A program made the position numbers and the translations under genes. Shown piece by piece: positions 35,016 through 43,516 of a stretch of DNA of 64,000 nucleotides. Origin of the DNA: Croceimicrobium sp963974215 (lineage in GTDB: Bacteria; Bacteroidota; Bacteroidia; Flavobacteriales; Schleiferiaceae); assembly GCA_963974215.1 (NCBI GenBank), contig CAXBBL010000004.1, positions 1 to 64,000 on the forward strand, read 5' to 3'. How positions within the stretch are numbered: the stretch's first letter is position 1; each line of letters opens with the position of its first letter. A model generated the notes under the pieces. That model was not told the origin of the DNA. It saw only the letters and a program-made list of their open reading frames with translations, and ran no database searches.

Positions 35016-35897
35016 ATGAAAACATTAAGAGGAACAGGAGTCGCCTTAGTTACTCCTTTTACCAGCAGCTTTGCTATCGATTTTAATGCCTTAGAGCGCT
35101 TGGTGAGCCATTGTATAGAAGGTGGCGTAGAGTACTTGGTGGTTATGGGAACCACCGGTGAAAATCCCGTATTATCGGTTCAAGAAAAACAAGATGTTCT
35201 GAAGGCGGTAGTTGAAGCTGCTGGAAGAAGAGTACCCATCGTTTACGGCATTGGTGGCAACGATACTCATGCGGTGGTCGCTTCCCTTAAAAACGATGAC
35301 CTCACGGGTGTAGATGCCATTTTATCGGTTTCCCCTTATTACAACAAACCCACCCAAGAAGGCATTTATCAGCACTTCAAAATGGTAAGCGAAAACAGTC
35401 CCTTACCCGTTATTTTATACAATGTGCCCGGTCGCACCGGTTCTAATGTAACCGCGGCCACCACCTTGCGCATTGCCCACGATTTCAAAAATATTGTGGC
35501 GGTAAAAGAAGCCAGTGGCGACCTAGAACAAGTTATGGCCATAATTAAAGATCGTCCCGAAGGCTTTTTAGTTTTAAGTGGCGATGACAATCTCAGCCTA
35601 CCCATTATTGCGGCGGGTGGCGATGGCGTAATCAGCGTAAGTGGACAAGCCTTTCCTGCGGTTTTCACCGAAATGATTCGCCAGTCTTTAGCGGGCCAAA
35701 TGGCCACGGCACGCAGTTTACATTACCGTTTATTTACCGTGACCCAATTACTTTTCGCCCAAGGAAACCCCGGTGGCGTAAAGGCCGCCCTCGACATTTT
35801 AGAAGTCATTCCTCCTTATTTGCGTCAACCGCTTTGGCCCATCAGTAATGACCTACGCCAAGCAATCGAAGCGGAAATTGTAAAGCACGCCCTTTAA
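35016..35897 (+). CDS. dapA: 4-hydroxy-tetrahydrodipicolinate synthase
   Basis: Condenses pyruvate with aspartate semialdehyde at the first step of lysine and diaminopimelate synthesis. 293 aa, TIM barrel. Thr46-Thr47 lie in GTTGENP, the catalytic Tyr135 in LYNVPGRTG and the Schiff-base Lys164 in VAVKEASGDL. All match the family positions. It is the last gene in the ligA unit; a hairpin terminator occurs 137 bp downstream, beyond a repeat element. Confidence 0.96.
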   Translation: MKTLRGTGVALVTPFTSSFAIDFNALERLVSHCIEGGVEYLVVMGTTGENPVLSVQEKQDVLKAVVEAAGRRVPIVYGIGGNDTHAVVASLKNDDLTGVDAILSVSPYYNKPTQEGIYQHFKMVSENSPLPVILYNVPGRTGSNVTAATTLRIAHDFKNIVAVKEASGDLEQVMAIIKDRPEGFLVLSGDDNLSLPIIAAGGDGVISVSGQAFPAVFTEMIRQSLAGQMATARSLHYRLFTVTQLLFAQGNPGGVKAALDILEVIPPYLRQPLWPISNDLRQAIEAEIVKHAL

Positions 35898-35903
35898 TTT
35901 TTT

Positions 35904-35999
35904 TGGGCGCTACCCTCCACAAGCTGCGGGTCGGGCTTTCCCTTCCAAGTCCTCGGCCTAAGGGCCTATGGGCTTTCCAGTACAATCCCTAGCGCGGGT
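35904..35999. repeat. Intergenic element with short terminal inverted repeats
   Basis: A 96-bp sequence right after dapA begins GGGCGCTA and ends TAGCGCGGG, so GCGCTA / TAGCGC form inverted ends. Inside are GCTGCGGGTCGGGCTTTCC and the small dyad GGCC-TAA-GGGCC. It is far more GC-rich than its surroundings. It resembles a common Bacteroidota spacer repeat with a GGGCG(T/C)TACCC start and a CCCTAACGCGGG end, recalled from other genomes and not checked. Confidence 0.5.
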
Positions 36000-36033
36000 T
36001 TTAGTGTAAAATTAGGCCAAACCGTTTTCAATT

Positions 36034-36069
36034 AGAGCGTCAGTTTAAAATAGCTGATGCTCTTTTTTT
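36034..36069 (+). terminator. Rho-independent terminator downstream of dapA
   Basis: A ten-base-pair stem AGAGCGTCAG / CTGATGCTCT (one G-T pair) has a loop TTTAAAATAG and is followed by seven T residues. It lies beyond the repeat element and probably ends the ligA-dapA transcript. Confidence 0.8.
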
Positions 36070-36187
36070 ATGGGCTAGCTGCTCAATGGGCGGTTTTTTG
36101 TTTTAGGTGTGGAATAAAATTTTATTTTTAGCCAAGACGAAGCAGTTACTTCATTTTTAAGGCTTTAAAATCGCTAAATACCTAAAC

Positions 36188-36460
36188 ATGGAAAGAAAGA
36201 ACTTTTCAGACATGAGTGATCAAGAACTTCTAATCGAAAAAAAGAAGCATCATAAATCAAAGCTTTTTCATGCTGTATTAATTGGCTTTCTTGCGGGAAT
36301 ACTCATTTTTGGACTGGTTGCTTGGCTTTTATCGCCCGAGAAGAAATTGGGCTTTTTCATTCCCATGCTTTTCCCTATAATCTTCCTTTACAAATTGTTT
36401 AATAATCCCAAAGGCAATCGCGACTTAGAAGAGGTATTAAAAGAACGGAATTTGGATTAG
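36188..36460 (+). CDS. Small membrane protein, 90 aa
   Basis: Unknown function. A charged N-terminus (MERKNFSDMSDQELLIEKKKHHKSK) precedes two hydrophobic helices at about residues 27-48 and 54-70, then an acidic-basic tail (GNRDLEEVLKERNLD). The composition and natural start are convincing. It stands alone between the dapA terminator and an orphan frame fragment. Confidence 0.6.
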   Translation: MERKNFSDMSDQELLIEKKKHHKSKLFHAVLIGFLAGILIFGLVAWLLSPEKKLGFFIPMLFPIIFLYKLFNNPKGNRDLEEVLKERNLD

Positions 36461-36617
36461 CGAAAAGAGTATCGAACAAGTCTCTCTGGCCCTTTCCCTT
36501 GTAGGTTTGGGCCATATTATAGAAACTGTAAAAACGGATCTTAAAGGCGATTGTTTATTAAATAACGAAGAAGATCCGAACTACGCGAGACATATTTTTG
36601 GCCCGAATTCTGGTTAA
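36441..36617 (+). pseudogene. Start-less coding fragment
   Basis: A 58-codon stretch without ATG, GTG or TTG start, partly overlapping the end of the previous gene in another frame. Its translation is strikingly protein-like (VSLALSLVGLGHIIETVK, then EDPNYARHIFGPNSG and a TAA). It looks like the remnant of a longer gene that lost its 5' part, or a gene with an unusual ATT start. No family is recognised. Confidence 0.3.
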
Positions 36618-36725
36618 TTGTATCTCAGATAAAATAGGCACCAGCTTTTAGGTCTCCAACTTTTCCAGTATATTGATCATGAGATCGATGATCGCGACTT
36701 TAAAGGCAAATGAAAAATTTAAAGC

Positions 36726-37220
36726 ATGAAAACTAGAACGACCCTTTTAGCCCTAGTGTTAACTTCAAGCGCAGGCTTTAGTCAAATTTCGAGCTATGTA
36801 AGCAGTCTGCAAACTTCAGAAGCGGGCATTACGGTAGCAGAATTATCCATCGTGCATCGTTCAAGATCGAATAGTAAGGATATTAGAGATTTAGGATCCC
36901 GCTCGGTTATGATCTCAAAGGAGATTTATACTCCAAATTTGAAAATTGAATCCTATCGCTTTCTGAGCTATGCTGGGTCGCCCTTCGAAATAAATGGTAG
37001 CACTTATATTCCCGTAAGTCTTTATTACGACAATGAAACGACTGATCCTAAAGATGATATTTACATCGTTTCAATTCCTTTCACCGTGGAAAGAGAATTG
37101 GTTTTAGATGAACTGAGCTATTATGAAGGTGAGGAATTGATAGGCGCGAGTTTTGAACCTGCGCCTCAAGGCCGTCCCAACAAAGAAGCGAAAAAGGTGA
37201 ATGTAATCCGGTCTGAATAA
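36726..37220 (+). CDS. Exported hypothetical protein, 164 aa
   Basis: It starts with a signal peptide (MKTRTTLLALVLTSSAGFSQ) and continues as a small mixed alpha/beta secreted or periplasmic protein (YTPNLKIESYRFLSYAGSPF, then DPKDDIYIVSIPFTVERELVLDEL). No lipobox or sorting domain is seen. No family is recognised. It precedes a repeat remnant and the terminator of the opposite operon. Confidence 0.6.
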   Translation: MKTRTTLLALVLTSSAGFSQISSYVSSLQTSEAGITVAELSIVHRSRSNSKDIRDLGSRSVMISKEIYTPNLKIESYRFLSYAGSPFEINGSTYIPVSLYYDNETTDPKDDIYIVSIPFTVERELVLDELSYYEGEELIGASFEPAPQGRPNKEAKKVNVIRSE

Positions 37221-37285
37221 CAATTTGGCTATCAAAGCTAGCTTCAAATTAGAGTAAAACGCCAATACCCACTCTAACAAAAAAT

Positions 37286-37334
37286 AGATCTGCGACTTTC
37301 TGTTCCACCATCTGCCTAGATCCGTGTTTTAAAA
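37286..37334. repeat. Degenerate ATCTGCGA-type repeat remnant
   Basis: GATCTGCGACTTTCTGT, then CATCTGCCTAGATCCGTG, resembles the ATCTGTGA / CATCTGCGAT stretch at 31991-32033 in this window. Repetition of ATCTGYGA words at two intergenic sites suggests decayed copies of one dispersed element. Confidence 0.45.
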
Positions 37335-37407
37335 CCAATGCGATTCCTCTTGTCCAGATAAAGCCAAAAGGACACTGAAACAAGTTTATTGTGACAGCCC
37401 TTTTTTA

Positions 37408-37452
37408 CAAAATAAAAAAGGGCGTAAAACTGGTACTAGTCTAACGCCCTTT
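37408..37452 (-). terminator. Terminator of the MoxR/VWA operon
   Basis: On the minus strand AAAGGGCGT pairs with ACGCCCTTT over a loop of about 18 nt and is followed by a T-rich run, 39 bp after the stop of the AAA ATPase. On the plus strand a second palindrome (GCCCTTTTTT / AAAAAAGGGC, 37397-37423) overlaps it, so the site may be bidirectional. Confidence 0.75.
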
Positions 37453-37491
37453 CTAATTTATCCATCTGCGAAGGCGCAGAAAAAACTTTAT

Positions 37492-38955
37492 TTAAATCTC
37501 GCCGCTGCGTAAATAAGAACCGAACAAATCTGCGAAATTGAAACCTTCGCGGATGCGTTCTTTATTCAGTTTGGAGTATTCTGCTAAAGCCCATAATACC
37601 ATTTCCATTAAGAAGTATTGATCTTCTTCGCTGGCTTCGGGCTGATGGGTTTTAATTAGCTTGGCCAAGGGTTTCACAGCGAGTAAGGCTTTCTGATATT
37701 CAGTATCGGAATAGTCGAAATGTAAATCTACTGTATTGCTTTTGCTAAACCAGGCGATTAAGTCGCGGTAAGGACTTTTGTCGTCGCTGGCTTTCAATTT
37801 ATCTAAATCGGGGAAGTATTTGGGGAAAAGGGTTTTCACCGCTAAACCAATAAGCGCTTCGGCCACCATGCCCGCGCCTTCTTGCTCGCCCTCGTAAACC
37901 AATTCGACCTTACCCGTAATGGCAGGGATAATGCCCATAAAGTCGCTTAAACGCACATGGGTATTAGCTGAGCCGCTGATTAACTGACGGCGCTCGGCAG
38001 TGCTAATTAAGTTTTCTAAGGCCGAAATAGTTAAGCGGGTAGAAACCCCACTTTTAGCGTCCACATATTCGTTATCCCGCGCTTCAAAAGCAATTTGCTC
38101 TAAAAGGTCTAAAGCAATATCGGGAATGCCAATATGCTCGGCTTGCTCTTGTCTTAACTTCGCTTCTTGGGAAGTAATTTTGCGAGCAATCTCTATCGTT
38201 TCGGGGTAGTGGGTTAAAATCTGACTGCCAATACGATCTTTCAGCGGCGTTACAATAGAACCACGGTTGGTATAATCTTCCGGGTTGGCGGTAAAGATGA
38301 ATTGCATATCGAGTTTCAAACGCAGTTGAAATCCTCTGATCTGAATATCGCCTTCTTGTAAAATATTGAAAAGCGCCACTTGTATGCGCGACTGTAAATC
38401 GGGTAATTCGTTAATTACGAATATACATCGATGGGCGCGGGGAATCATCCCAAAATGTAAGGTTCGCTCATCCGAATAAGGCAGTTTTAAACTGGCCGCT
38501 TTAATCGGATCTACATCGCCAATAAGATCGGCCACCGTAACGTCGGGAGTCGCTAATTTTTCGAAATAACGCTCACTGCGGTGTATCCAACGCAGGGGAG
38601 TGGCATCGCCTTTTTCGGCAATAATGTCTTTGGCAAAACGAGAAATGGGCTGCAGAGGATCATCGTTTATTTCCGAACCGGCTACCGCGGGAATGTACTC
38701 GTCTAATAAATCCGTCATCTGCCTTGCCATACGCGTCTTGGCTTGACCACGTAAACCCAGAAAATTAATATTGTGCCCCGCTAAAATAGCGCGCTCCACT
38801 TCGGGAATTACGCTATCTTCATAACCGTGGATTCCGGTAAAAACGGTAGTGCCCTTTTTTAAATGCTCAATTAGGTTTCTGCGTAGCTCTTCTTTTATGC
38901 TCTCTGGCTGATAGCCTGAAGCTTTTAATTCCCCGAGGGTTTTTAATGTTTTCAT
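37492..38955 (-). CDS. MoxR/magnesium-chelatase-like AAA+ ATPase
   Basis: A 487-aa cytoplasmic chaperone-type ATPase. The Walker A region is modified as NINFLGLRGQAKTRMAR; Walker B is CIFVINELPDL, and sensor/arginine features lie in FTANPEDYTNRGSIVTPLKDRIG. It pairs with the downstream VWA protein, the usual MoxR-type arrangement in which the ATPase works with a metal-binding VWA partner to assemble or activate a complex. The client is unknown. It is the second gene after the VWA and DUF6952-like genes on the minus strand, with a 3-bp gap to the VWA gene. Confidence 0.85.
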   Translation of the reverse strand: MKTLKTLGELKASGYQPESIKEELRRNLIEHLKKGTTVFTGIHGYEDSVIPEVERAILAGHNINFLGLRGQAKTRMARQMTDLLDEYIPAVAGSEINDDPLQPISRFAKDIIAEKGDATPLRWIHRSERYFEKLATPDVTVADLIGDVDPIKAASLKLPYSDERTLHFGMIPRAHRCIFVINELPDLQSRIQVALFNILQEGDIQIRGFQLRLKLDMQFIFTANPEDYTNRGSIVTPLKDRIGSQILTHYPETIEIARKITSQEAKLRQEQAEHIGIPDIALDLLEQIAFEARDNEYVDAKSGVSTRLTISALENLISTAERRQLISGSANTHVRLSDFMGIIPAITGKVELVYEGEQEGAGMVAEALIGLAVKTLFPKYFPDLDKLKASDDKSPYRDLIAWFSKSNTVDLHFDYSDTEYQKALLAVKPLAKLIKTHQPEASEEDQYFLMEMVLWALAEYSKLNKERIREGFNFADLFGSYLRSGEI

Positions 38956-38958
38956 TGC

Positions 38959-40065
38959 TTAACGAATGGTTCTTTTGCGGTTGTTTTCATAATCTTGGAA
39001 GATAAATTCTCCCAATCCCTTTAAGCCAGTGTAAAAGGCCTTGCCCTTATTGGCTTGGGTAAAGTTTTGGACAAATTGCTGTAGATAAGGATCTTGCGCA
39101 ATCATAAAAGTGGTAATAGGAATATTGGCTCTGCGACAAGCGGCGGCGCGATTGTAACATTTGTTGACAATCACATCGTCGAGGCCAAAACTGTTTTTAT
39201 AATAGCTGCCGTCGGGCTCGTGCAAGCAGCTAGGCTTGCCGTCGGTAATCATAAAGATTTGCTTGTTGGAGTTTTTCTTGCGACGCAAGAGGTCCATTGC
39301 TAAATCTAAGCCCGCCACAGTATTGGTGTGATATGGACCTACTTTTAAATAGGGCACTTCTTCCAATTCAATTTGCCAAGCATCATTACCAAAAACAATA
39401 ATATCGAGGGTGTCTTTTGGGTATTTACTCTTTATAAATTCCGCTAAGGCTAAAGCCACACGCTTGGCTGGCGTAATGCGGTCTTCTCCGTAAAGAATCA
39501 TGGAATGACTGATGTCAATCATTAAAACCGTGCTCAGTTGCGATTTGTGAAACTCTTCGCGTACTACCAAATCATTTGAACGTAAATCCAGATTGTCGAT
39601 ACCATTATTGGCATAGGCATTTTTAATACTTTGGTTCATGTCAATCTGGTTGAGAGAATCGCCAAATTGAAAGGGCTTTAAATTGCTGCTACTTTCATCA
39701 CCTGCACCGCTTTTATTAGTTTGGTGATTGCCTTGCTGGCCTTTCTTCAGTTTCCCGAAAACTTGCTCTAAGGCGCTTTTACGGATGGATCGCTCGGTCT
39801 TCGCGGTGATGCTTAAACCACCATCGCCGTCGCCATTGTCAATTTCTTCGCGTAGAAACCCCTTCTTTTTTAGGTCTTCTAAAAAATCGTCGATGGTATA
39901 TTCAGCCGTGGTTAAATTGTATTCTTTGTCCAATTCACGCAGCCATTCGATAGACTCATCTACATCGCCAGATGTATGCAGTAAAAGCTCTTTGAAAATG
40001 CCAAAAAGCTTTTCGAAGGGGGTCTGGTTTTTACCGCTAAATTCGCTAAAACGTATTCCGCGCAT
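38959..40065 (-). CDS. VWA-domain protein, partner of the AAA+ ATPase
   Basis: 368 aa. The VWA fold occupies about residues 170-340. The metal-binding MIDAS motif DISHS is in STVLMIDISHSMILYG, followed by TNTVAGLDLAMDLL and IFMITDGKPSC. The N-terminal third is charged and helical. Its stop lies 3 bp before the ATPase gene start, so the two are co-translated. It belongs to a Bacteroidota pair like CoxE/MoxR, with unknown client. Confidence 0.85.
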   Translation of the reverse strand: MRGIRFSEFSGKNQTPFEKLFGIFKELLLHTSGDVDESIEWLRELDKEYNLTTAEYTIDDFLEDLKKKGFLREEIDNGDGDGGLSITAKTERSIRKSALEQVFGKLKKGQQGNHQTNKSGAGDESSSNLKPFQFGDSLNQIDMNQSIKNAYANNGIDNLDLRSNDLVVREEFHKSQLSTVLMIDISHSMILYGEDRITPAKRVALALAEFIKSKYPKDTLDIIVFGNDAWQIELEEVPYLKVGPYHTNTVAGLDLAMDLLRRKKNSNKQIFMITDGKPSCLHEPDGSYYKNSFGLDDVIVNKCYNRAAACRRANIPITTFMIAQDPYLQQFVQNFTQANKGKAFYTGLKGLGEFIFQDYENNRKRTIR

Positions 40066-40109
40066 GCTTTGTATTAATAGTTAAAATGACAAGCTTGCTG
40101 TCAAATTGT

Positions 40110-40364
40110 TTAGTTGATTGAGCCCGTTACGCGTTTCATAAAGTTATTGAGTGCGTCTTTACGAGCGGTGCCCGTTTTCATGTCTTTATTGACTTCAATG
40201 GCGCCGTAAAAATTAGAAAGCAATTCGCCAATAACGTCGAGTTCTTCGTCTTTAATTCCCTTGGCATCAGCCATGTGCTCTAAAAATTCGATGGTTTCGT
40301 GTACCCAATCTTCATCATTCGCTTCAATAAAATCTACGGCGTGCTTAATTATTGGTAATCTCAT
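40110..40364 (-). CDS. Small DUF6952-like protein
   Basis: 84 aa, helical and acidic: MRLPIIKHAVDFIEANDEDWVHETIEFLEHMADAKG, then DEELDVIGELLSNFYGAIEV and KDALNNFMKRVTGSIN. The sequence matches my memory of DUF6952, small Bacteroidota proteins often near peroxidase or thioredoxin genes. Function unknown. It is the first gene of the minus-strand unit containing the VWA/MoxR pair, 44 bp apart. Confidence 0.65.
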   Translation of the reverse strand: MRLPIIKHAVDFIEANDEDWVHETIEFLEHMADAKGIKDEELDVIGELLSNFYGAIEVNKDMKTGTARKDALNNFMKRVTGSIN

Positions 40365-40523
40365 GATAGTTTTATTTTGATTACAAATTTAATATTAGTT
40401 CTAACGATGTCTTTGTAAAATTGATTAGCAAAATCTATTTAACTATAATTTTAATGCTTAAATATCTCCCTTAGAGGGATTAACTTCGCCTCATTATCCT
40501 CCATTTAAATTTGAGCGCGCATT

Positions 40524-40931
40524 ATGGCAATCACATCAAAATTACAATACTTAGGCGCATTACGCCTAGAGGCAGAGCACTTAAAATCGGGAAATACCTT
40601 TATCACCGATGCGCCTACTGATAATCAGGGCAAAGGCGAAGCTTTTTCACCCACCGATACTTTGGCAACCTCCCTTGGGGCTTGCATGGTTACCGTAATG
40701 GGTATTAGAGCGGTAGAAGAAGGTTTCGACCTAGAAGACTGTTCTGCCACCGTGCAAAAAGTAATGCATTCCGATCCGCGTAGGGTTGGCGAGGTGCACG
40801 TAAAAGTGAGTCTTAAAGCCAATTGTGATGTAAAAATGCAAAAGATATTGGAAGGTATCGGACGCAACTGCCCGGTCGCGAAAAGCTTACATCCTGATTT
40901 AAAACAGGTAATTAGTTTTGAGTGGACTTAG
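40524..40931 (+). CDS. OsmC/Ohr-family peroxide-detoxifying protein
   Basis: A 135-aa dimeric thiol peroxidase fold. The two catalytic cysteines are visible: Cys54 in ATSLGACMVTVM and Cys116 in IGRNCPVAKSLHPDL. It belongs to the YhfA-like branch and likely reduces organic hydroperoxides. It is divergent from the DUF6952 gene and convergent with the radical SAM gene (13 bp gap). Confidence 0.9.
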   Translation: MAITSKLQYLGALRLEAEHLKSGNTFITDAPTDNQGKGEAFSPTDTLATSLGACMVTVMGIRAVEEGFDLEDCSATVQKVMHSDPRRVGEVHVKVSLKANCDVKMQKILEGIGRNCPVAKSLHPDLKQVISFEWT

Positions 40932-40944
40932 TGGTAGACTAATC

Positions 40945-42018
40945 CTAAAAATCTAAACTAAACTGCCCTTTCGGGAGATGGATAAAGTCTTCTTGATTGA
41001 ACTTGAAGGCCTCTTTATCGGCAAAGTACTTTCGCTTGGCTAAATTGATGGTAGCTTTTATTTGTTCGGCTAAAGGACCATCGCCGCGCATTCTTCTACC
41101 TGCCTCAAAATCTTCTAGATTACCACCATGGCATTGGGCAATCAGACTAAGTACCTTCTCTTTGCGATCGGGGAAATGTTCTTCGAGCCATTGACTGAAA
41201 AGTGGCACCAATGGGCCATTAAGGCGCACGAGGGTATAGCCCAGTTCACTAGCGCCCATTTCGGCAGCTCGCTCAGCAATGTCTAATACTTCATGACTGT
41301 TTATCCCTGGAATAATAGGCGCAATCATAATCCCCACAGGAATGTTATTCGCGGCCAGCAGCTCCATGCTCTCGAAACGTTTCTTAATGGTAGCCGTCCG
41401 TGGTTCTAGTTTAGAACGCAGTTTTTCATCGAGGGTATTAATGGAGAAAGCCACTTTTACAAGACGATCTTCATTGAGGCGTTTTAATAAATCAATATCC
41501 CTTTGCACCAAAGCATTTTTCGTTAAGATGCCGACTGGGTTTTTATACTCTAGGAATACCTTTAACAGATCACGCGTAATTTTAAAGTCCTTTTCGGCCG
41601 GTTGATAGCAATCGGTATTGCCACTTAAAAAAATAGGCTCGCCCCGCCAAGATTTACTCTGCAGTTTACTTCGCAGCAGATGCGCCGCATTCTCCTTTAC
41701 TAGTATTTTCCCTTCGAAATCTAGGCCAGCGCTATAGCCCCAGTAATTATGACTTTCACGCGCATAGCAATAAGAGCAGCCGTGTTCGCAGCCTTGGTAG
41801 GGATTAAGACTCCATTGATGACCAATGTCGGGGCTTTTTACGGCATTAACAATGCTTTTGGCTTTCAGCTTTATAAAGCTAGTTTTCAGTTTTTCTAAAG
41901 GCTCCCCACTTTGGTAGAGATGCTCAAGAAAGCTATCTTCTTCTTCGTATGTTTCTTTGTTAAAGGGATTGCTAAGGTTGGCCGCACTGCCGCGACCTAC
42001 TGTGTTTTTACTTTTCAA
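40945..42018 (-). CDS. PA0069-family radical SAM protein
   Basis: 357 aa. The [4Fe-4S] motif Cx3Cx2C is present in GCEHGCSYCYAR, and the family's N-terminal IVNAVKSPDIGHQWSLNPYQGC stretch is intact. The SAM-binding GN motif is likely LSGNTDCYQPAE. The family is related to spore photoproduct lyase but its substrate is unknown. Its start overlaps the stop of the XRE-S24 regulator by 11 bp, so both are read from one message and the enzyme is probably damage-inducible. Confidence 0.88.
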   Translation of the reverse strand: MKSKNTVGRGSAANLSNPFNKETYEEEDSFLEHLYQSGEPLEKLKTSFIKLKAKSIVNAVKSPDIGHQWSLNPYQGCEHGCSYCYARESHNYWGYSAGLDFEGKILVKENAAHLLRSKLQSKSWRGEPIFLSGNTDCYQPAEKDFKITRDLLKVFLEYKNPVGILTKNALVQRDIDLLKRLNEDRLVKVAFSINTLDEKLRSKLEPRTATIKKRFESMELLAANNIPVGIMIAPIIPGINSHEVLDIAERAAEMGASELGYTLVRLNGPLVPLFSQWLEEHFPDRKEKVLSLIAQCHGGNLEDFEAGRRMRGDGPLAEQIKATINLAKRKYFADKEAFKFNQEDFIHLPKGQFSLDF

Positions 42019-42799
42019 GCTTCTGTTTTAGTTGCTGCATTTCCTTGCGCATTTCCTCTAAGCTCGCTAGTATTAAATTGTTTTCGGTATCGCGGATATC
42101 TTGTTCTTGTGGCACTTGAAAGCTAAGCACTCCCTTGGCTAGCCATAACTCTAAAATTTGATCTCCTTCTAGGTAGTAAGGCTTATAATCGCGGTTATCC
42201 GATTTTAAGAGCAGGCGATTATTTTGCGCCAGTTCATTCTCCACTCGCTTGTATACGATACCATCATTAAGGGTTAGAAGAATATAGCTAAGGTTATTTT
42301 TTATGGAGCGCCAATCTTCCACAAATTCACCAATAATATAAGAACCCGGTTGCACGGGTAACATGGAGTCGCCTTCAATCTGAAATATCCGTAAGGTGCC
42401 ACTTTGCTGCAATTCGGGTAGGGGAAGACTAATCGCTTTGAGACTTTCGATATACTCGCTATCGGCATAACCCTGGGTATAACCAGCGGCGGCTTTTTGC
42501 GGAATCAAACTAATAAGTTCATCGCCATTCGCTTCCGTGGCTACAGGTAAAATGCGCAAATTGGCATGGCTGCTAATTTTACTCGGCGCCTGTTTATCGA
42601 GCGGTTTATTCAAAAGGTCTTCAAGGGAAACCTTAAAAAGGTGACAAAGAACTTGAAGTGTCGCTAGGCGGGGTTCACTGCGCGCTTCTTCATAAGCGCC
42701 AATAAGGCTGCGATTAACCTTAAGGGTATTAGCCAGGTCTGCTTGAGTCCAGTTTTTTTGCTTGCGCAAGATGCGCAGATTTGAGCCGAGGTAATTCAC
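42008..42799 (-). CDS. XRE helix-turn-helix / S24 (LexA-like) regulator
   Basis: 263 aa from GTG 42799. The HTH spans residues 4-60 (LRILRKQKNWTQADLANTLKVNRSLIGAYE). The C-terminal S24 peptidase has the catalytic Ser145 in GDSMLPVQPG and Lys184 in GIVYKRVE. An Ala105-Gly106 bond in PQKAAAGYTQGYAD is at the expected self-cleavage site. It is therefore a LexA/CI-type repressor that likely responds to DNA damage. A 14-bp palindrome lies 8 bp upstream of the start. A longer frame reaching 42844 adds residues unlike the HTH family. Confidence 0.85.
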   Translation of the reverse strand: MNYLGSNLRILRKQKNWTQADLANTLKVNRSLIGAYEEARSEPRLATLQVLCHLFKVSLEDLLNKPLDKQAPSKISSHANLRILPVATEANGDELISLIPQKAAAGYTQGYADSEYIESLKAISLPLPELQQSGTLRIFQIEGDSMLPVQPGSYIIGEFVEDWRSIKNNLSYILLTLNDGIVYKRVENELAQNNRLLLKSDNRDYKPYYLEGDQILELWLAKGVLSFQVPQEQDIRDTENNLILASLEEMRKEMQQLKQKLEK

Positions 42800-42806
42800 T
42801 GTGAAA

Positions 42807-42820
42807 ATTTTAGCTAAAAT
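42807..42820. promoter_or_regulatory. Putative autoregulatory operator of the XRE-S24 gene
   Basis: ATTTTAGCTAAAAT is a perfect 14-bp palindrome starting 8 bp upstream of the GTG start of the repressor gene, where an autoregulatory site is expected. It is AT-rich, so chance is not excluded. Confidence 0.45.
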
Positions 42821-42850
42821 AAAAAGAATTCTAAAATTAGTCACTTATTC

Positions 42851-42882
42851 AAAAAAAAAGGAGCCCGAATGGACTCCTTTTC
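42851..42882 (-). terminator. Terminator after the lipoprotein gene
   Basis: On the minus strand AAAAGGAGTCC pairs with GGGCTCCTTTT (one mismatch) around the loop ATTC, followed by a long T-run, 20 bp past the stop of the lipoprotein gene. It also separates this gene from the XRE-S24 unit. Confidence 0.8.
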
Positions 42883-42902
42883 TTAAAAAAATACGGTTCA
42901 AC

Positions 42903-43370
42903 TTAGAAGGTATAGTCGATAAGTCCATTGGTTAGCACCAAAGTATCGCCCGAACTAAAGCTAGTGGCATAGCAGCTAAAGCTACCTTTTATTGCTGTTG
43001 AGTCGTTTGTTGTTAGTAGCATTGTCCCCACAGGGTTGTCGCTTAAAATTTTAGTATTACGACGTAAAGCTACTGTTACGACCGAAGTAGGAATGTTGAA
43101 CGTGTTAATACTATCACGAGGTATGAAAATTTGTAAGCTGTAGTTTGAATTTGCTTTGATAGCATTTAGCTGAGTTACCAGAGGAGTTTCAATAACTTGG
43201 TTGATATCACCACGCCAAGAAACACCATCAATTTCAACTTCAATACCATTTTCTAAAGGCTGAACCGTCGGCTCATTCGTACTGCTGTCATCCGCATCAT
43301 CATCGCTGCAGCTAGTAAAGACTAATCCTGAGGCTAAAAAAATAGCCCAAAGAGTTTTAGATAATTTCAT
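42903..43370 (-). CDS. Small lipoprotein of unknown function
   Basis: 155 aa. The lipobox VFTSC (Cys at about residue 20) is followed by an acidic tether (SDDDADDSSTNEP), the pattern of Bacteroidota surface-exposed lipoproteins. The rest is predicted beta-rich (SYSGGDT-like turns, TILSDNPVGTMLLTTND). No family is recognised. It ends at its own terminator. Confidence 0.72.
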   Translation of the reverse strand: MKLSKTLWAIFLASGLVFTSCSDDDADDSSTNEPTVQPLENGIEVEIDGVSWRGDINQVIETPLVTQLNAIKANSNYSLQIFIPRDSINTFNIPTSVVTVALRRNTKILSDNPVGTMLLTTNDSTAIKGSFSCYATSFSSGDTLVLTNGLIDYTF

Positions 43371-43516
43371 CGTTCTTCTTTTTTATAGTGCCGCTAAAAT
43401 AGTAAGGCAAGGAAGCCAAGTTATGCCCTCAGCAGTTAAAAATAGAATACTTATTAACAACGAAAAGAAAGGCAAATCAGGAAGATTTTCCGATGTCAAA
43501 CTAGGCCGTCAGGATA

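Noticed and set aside
37397..37452. Riboswitch or attenuator from overlapping hairpins
   Set aside because: The stems lie after gene ends on both strands and are better explained as a bidirectional terminator.
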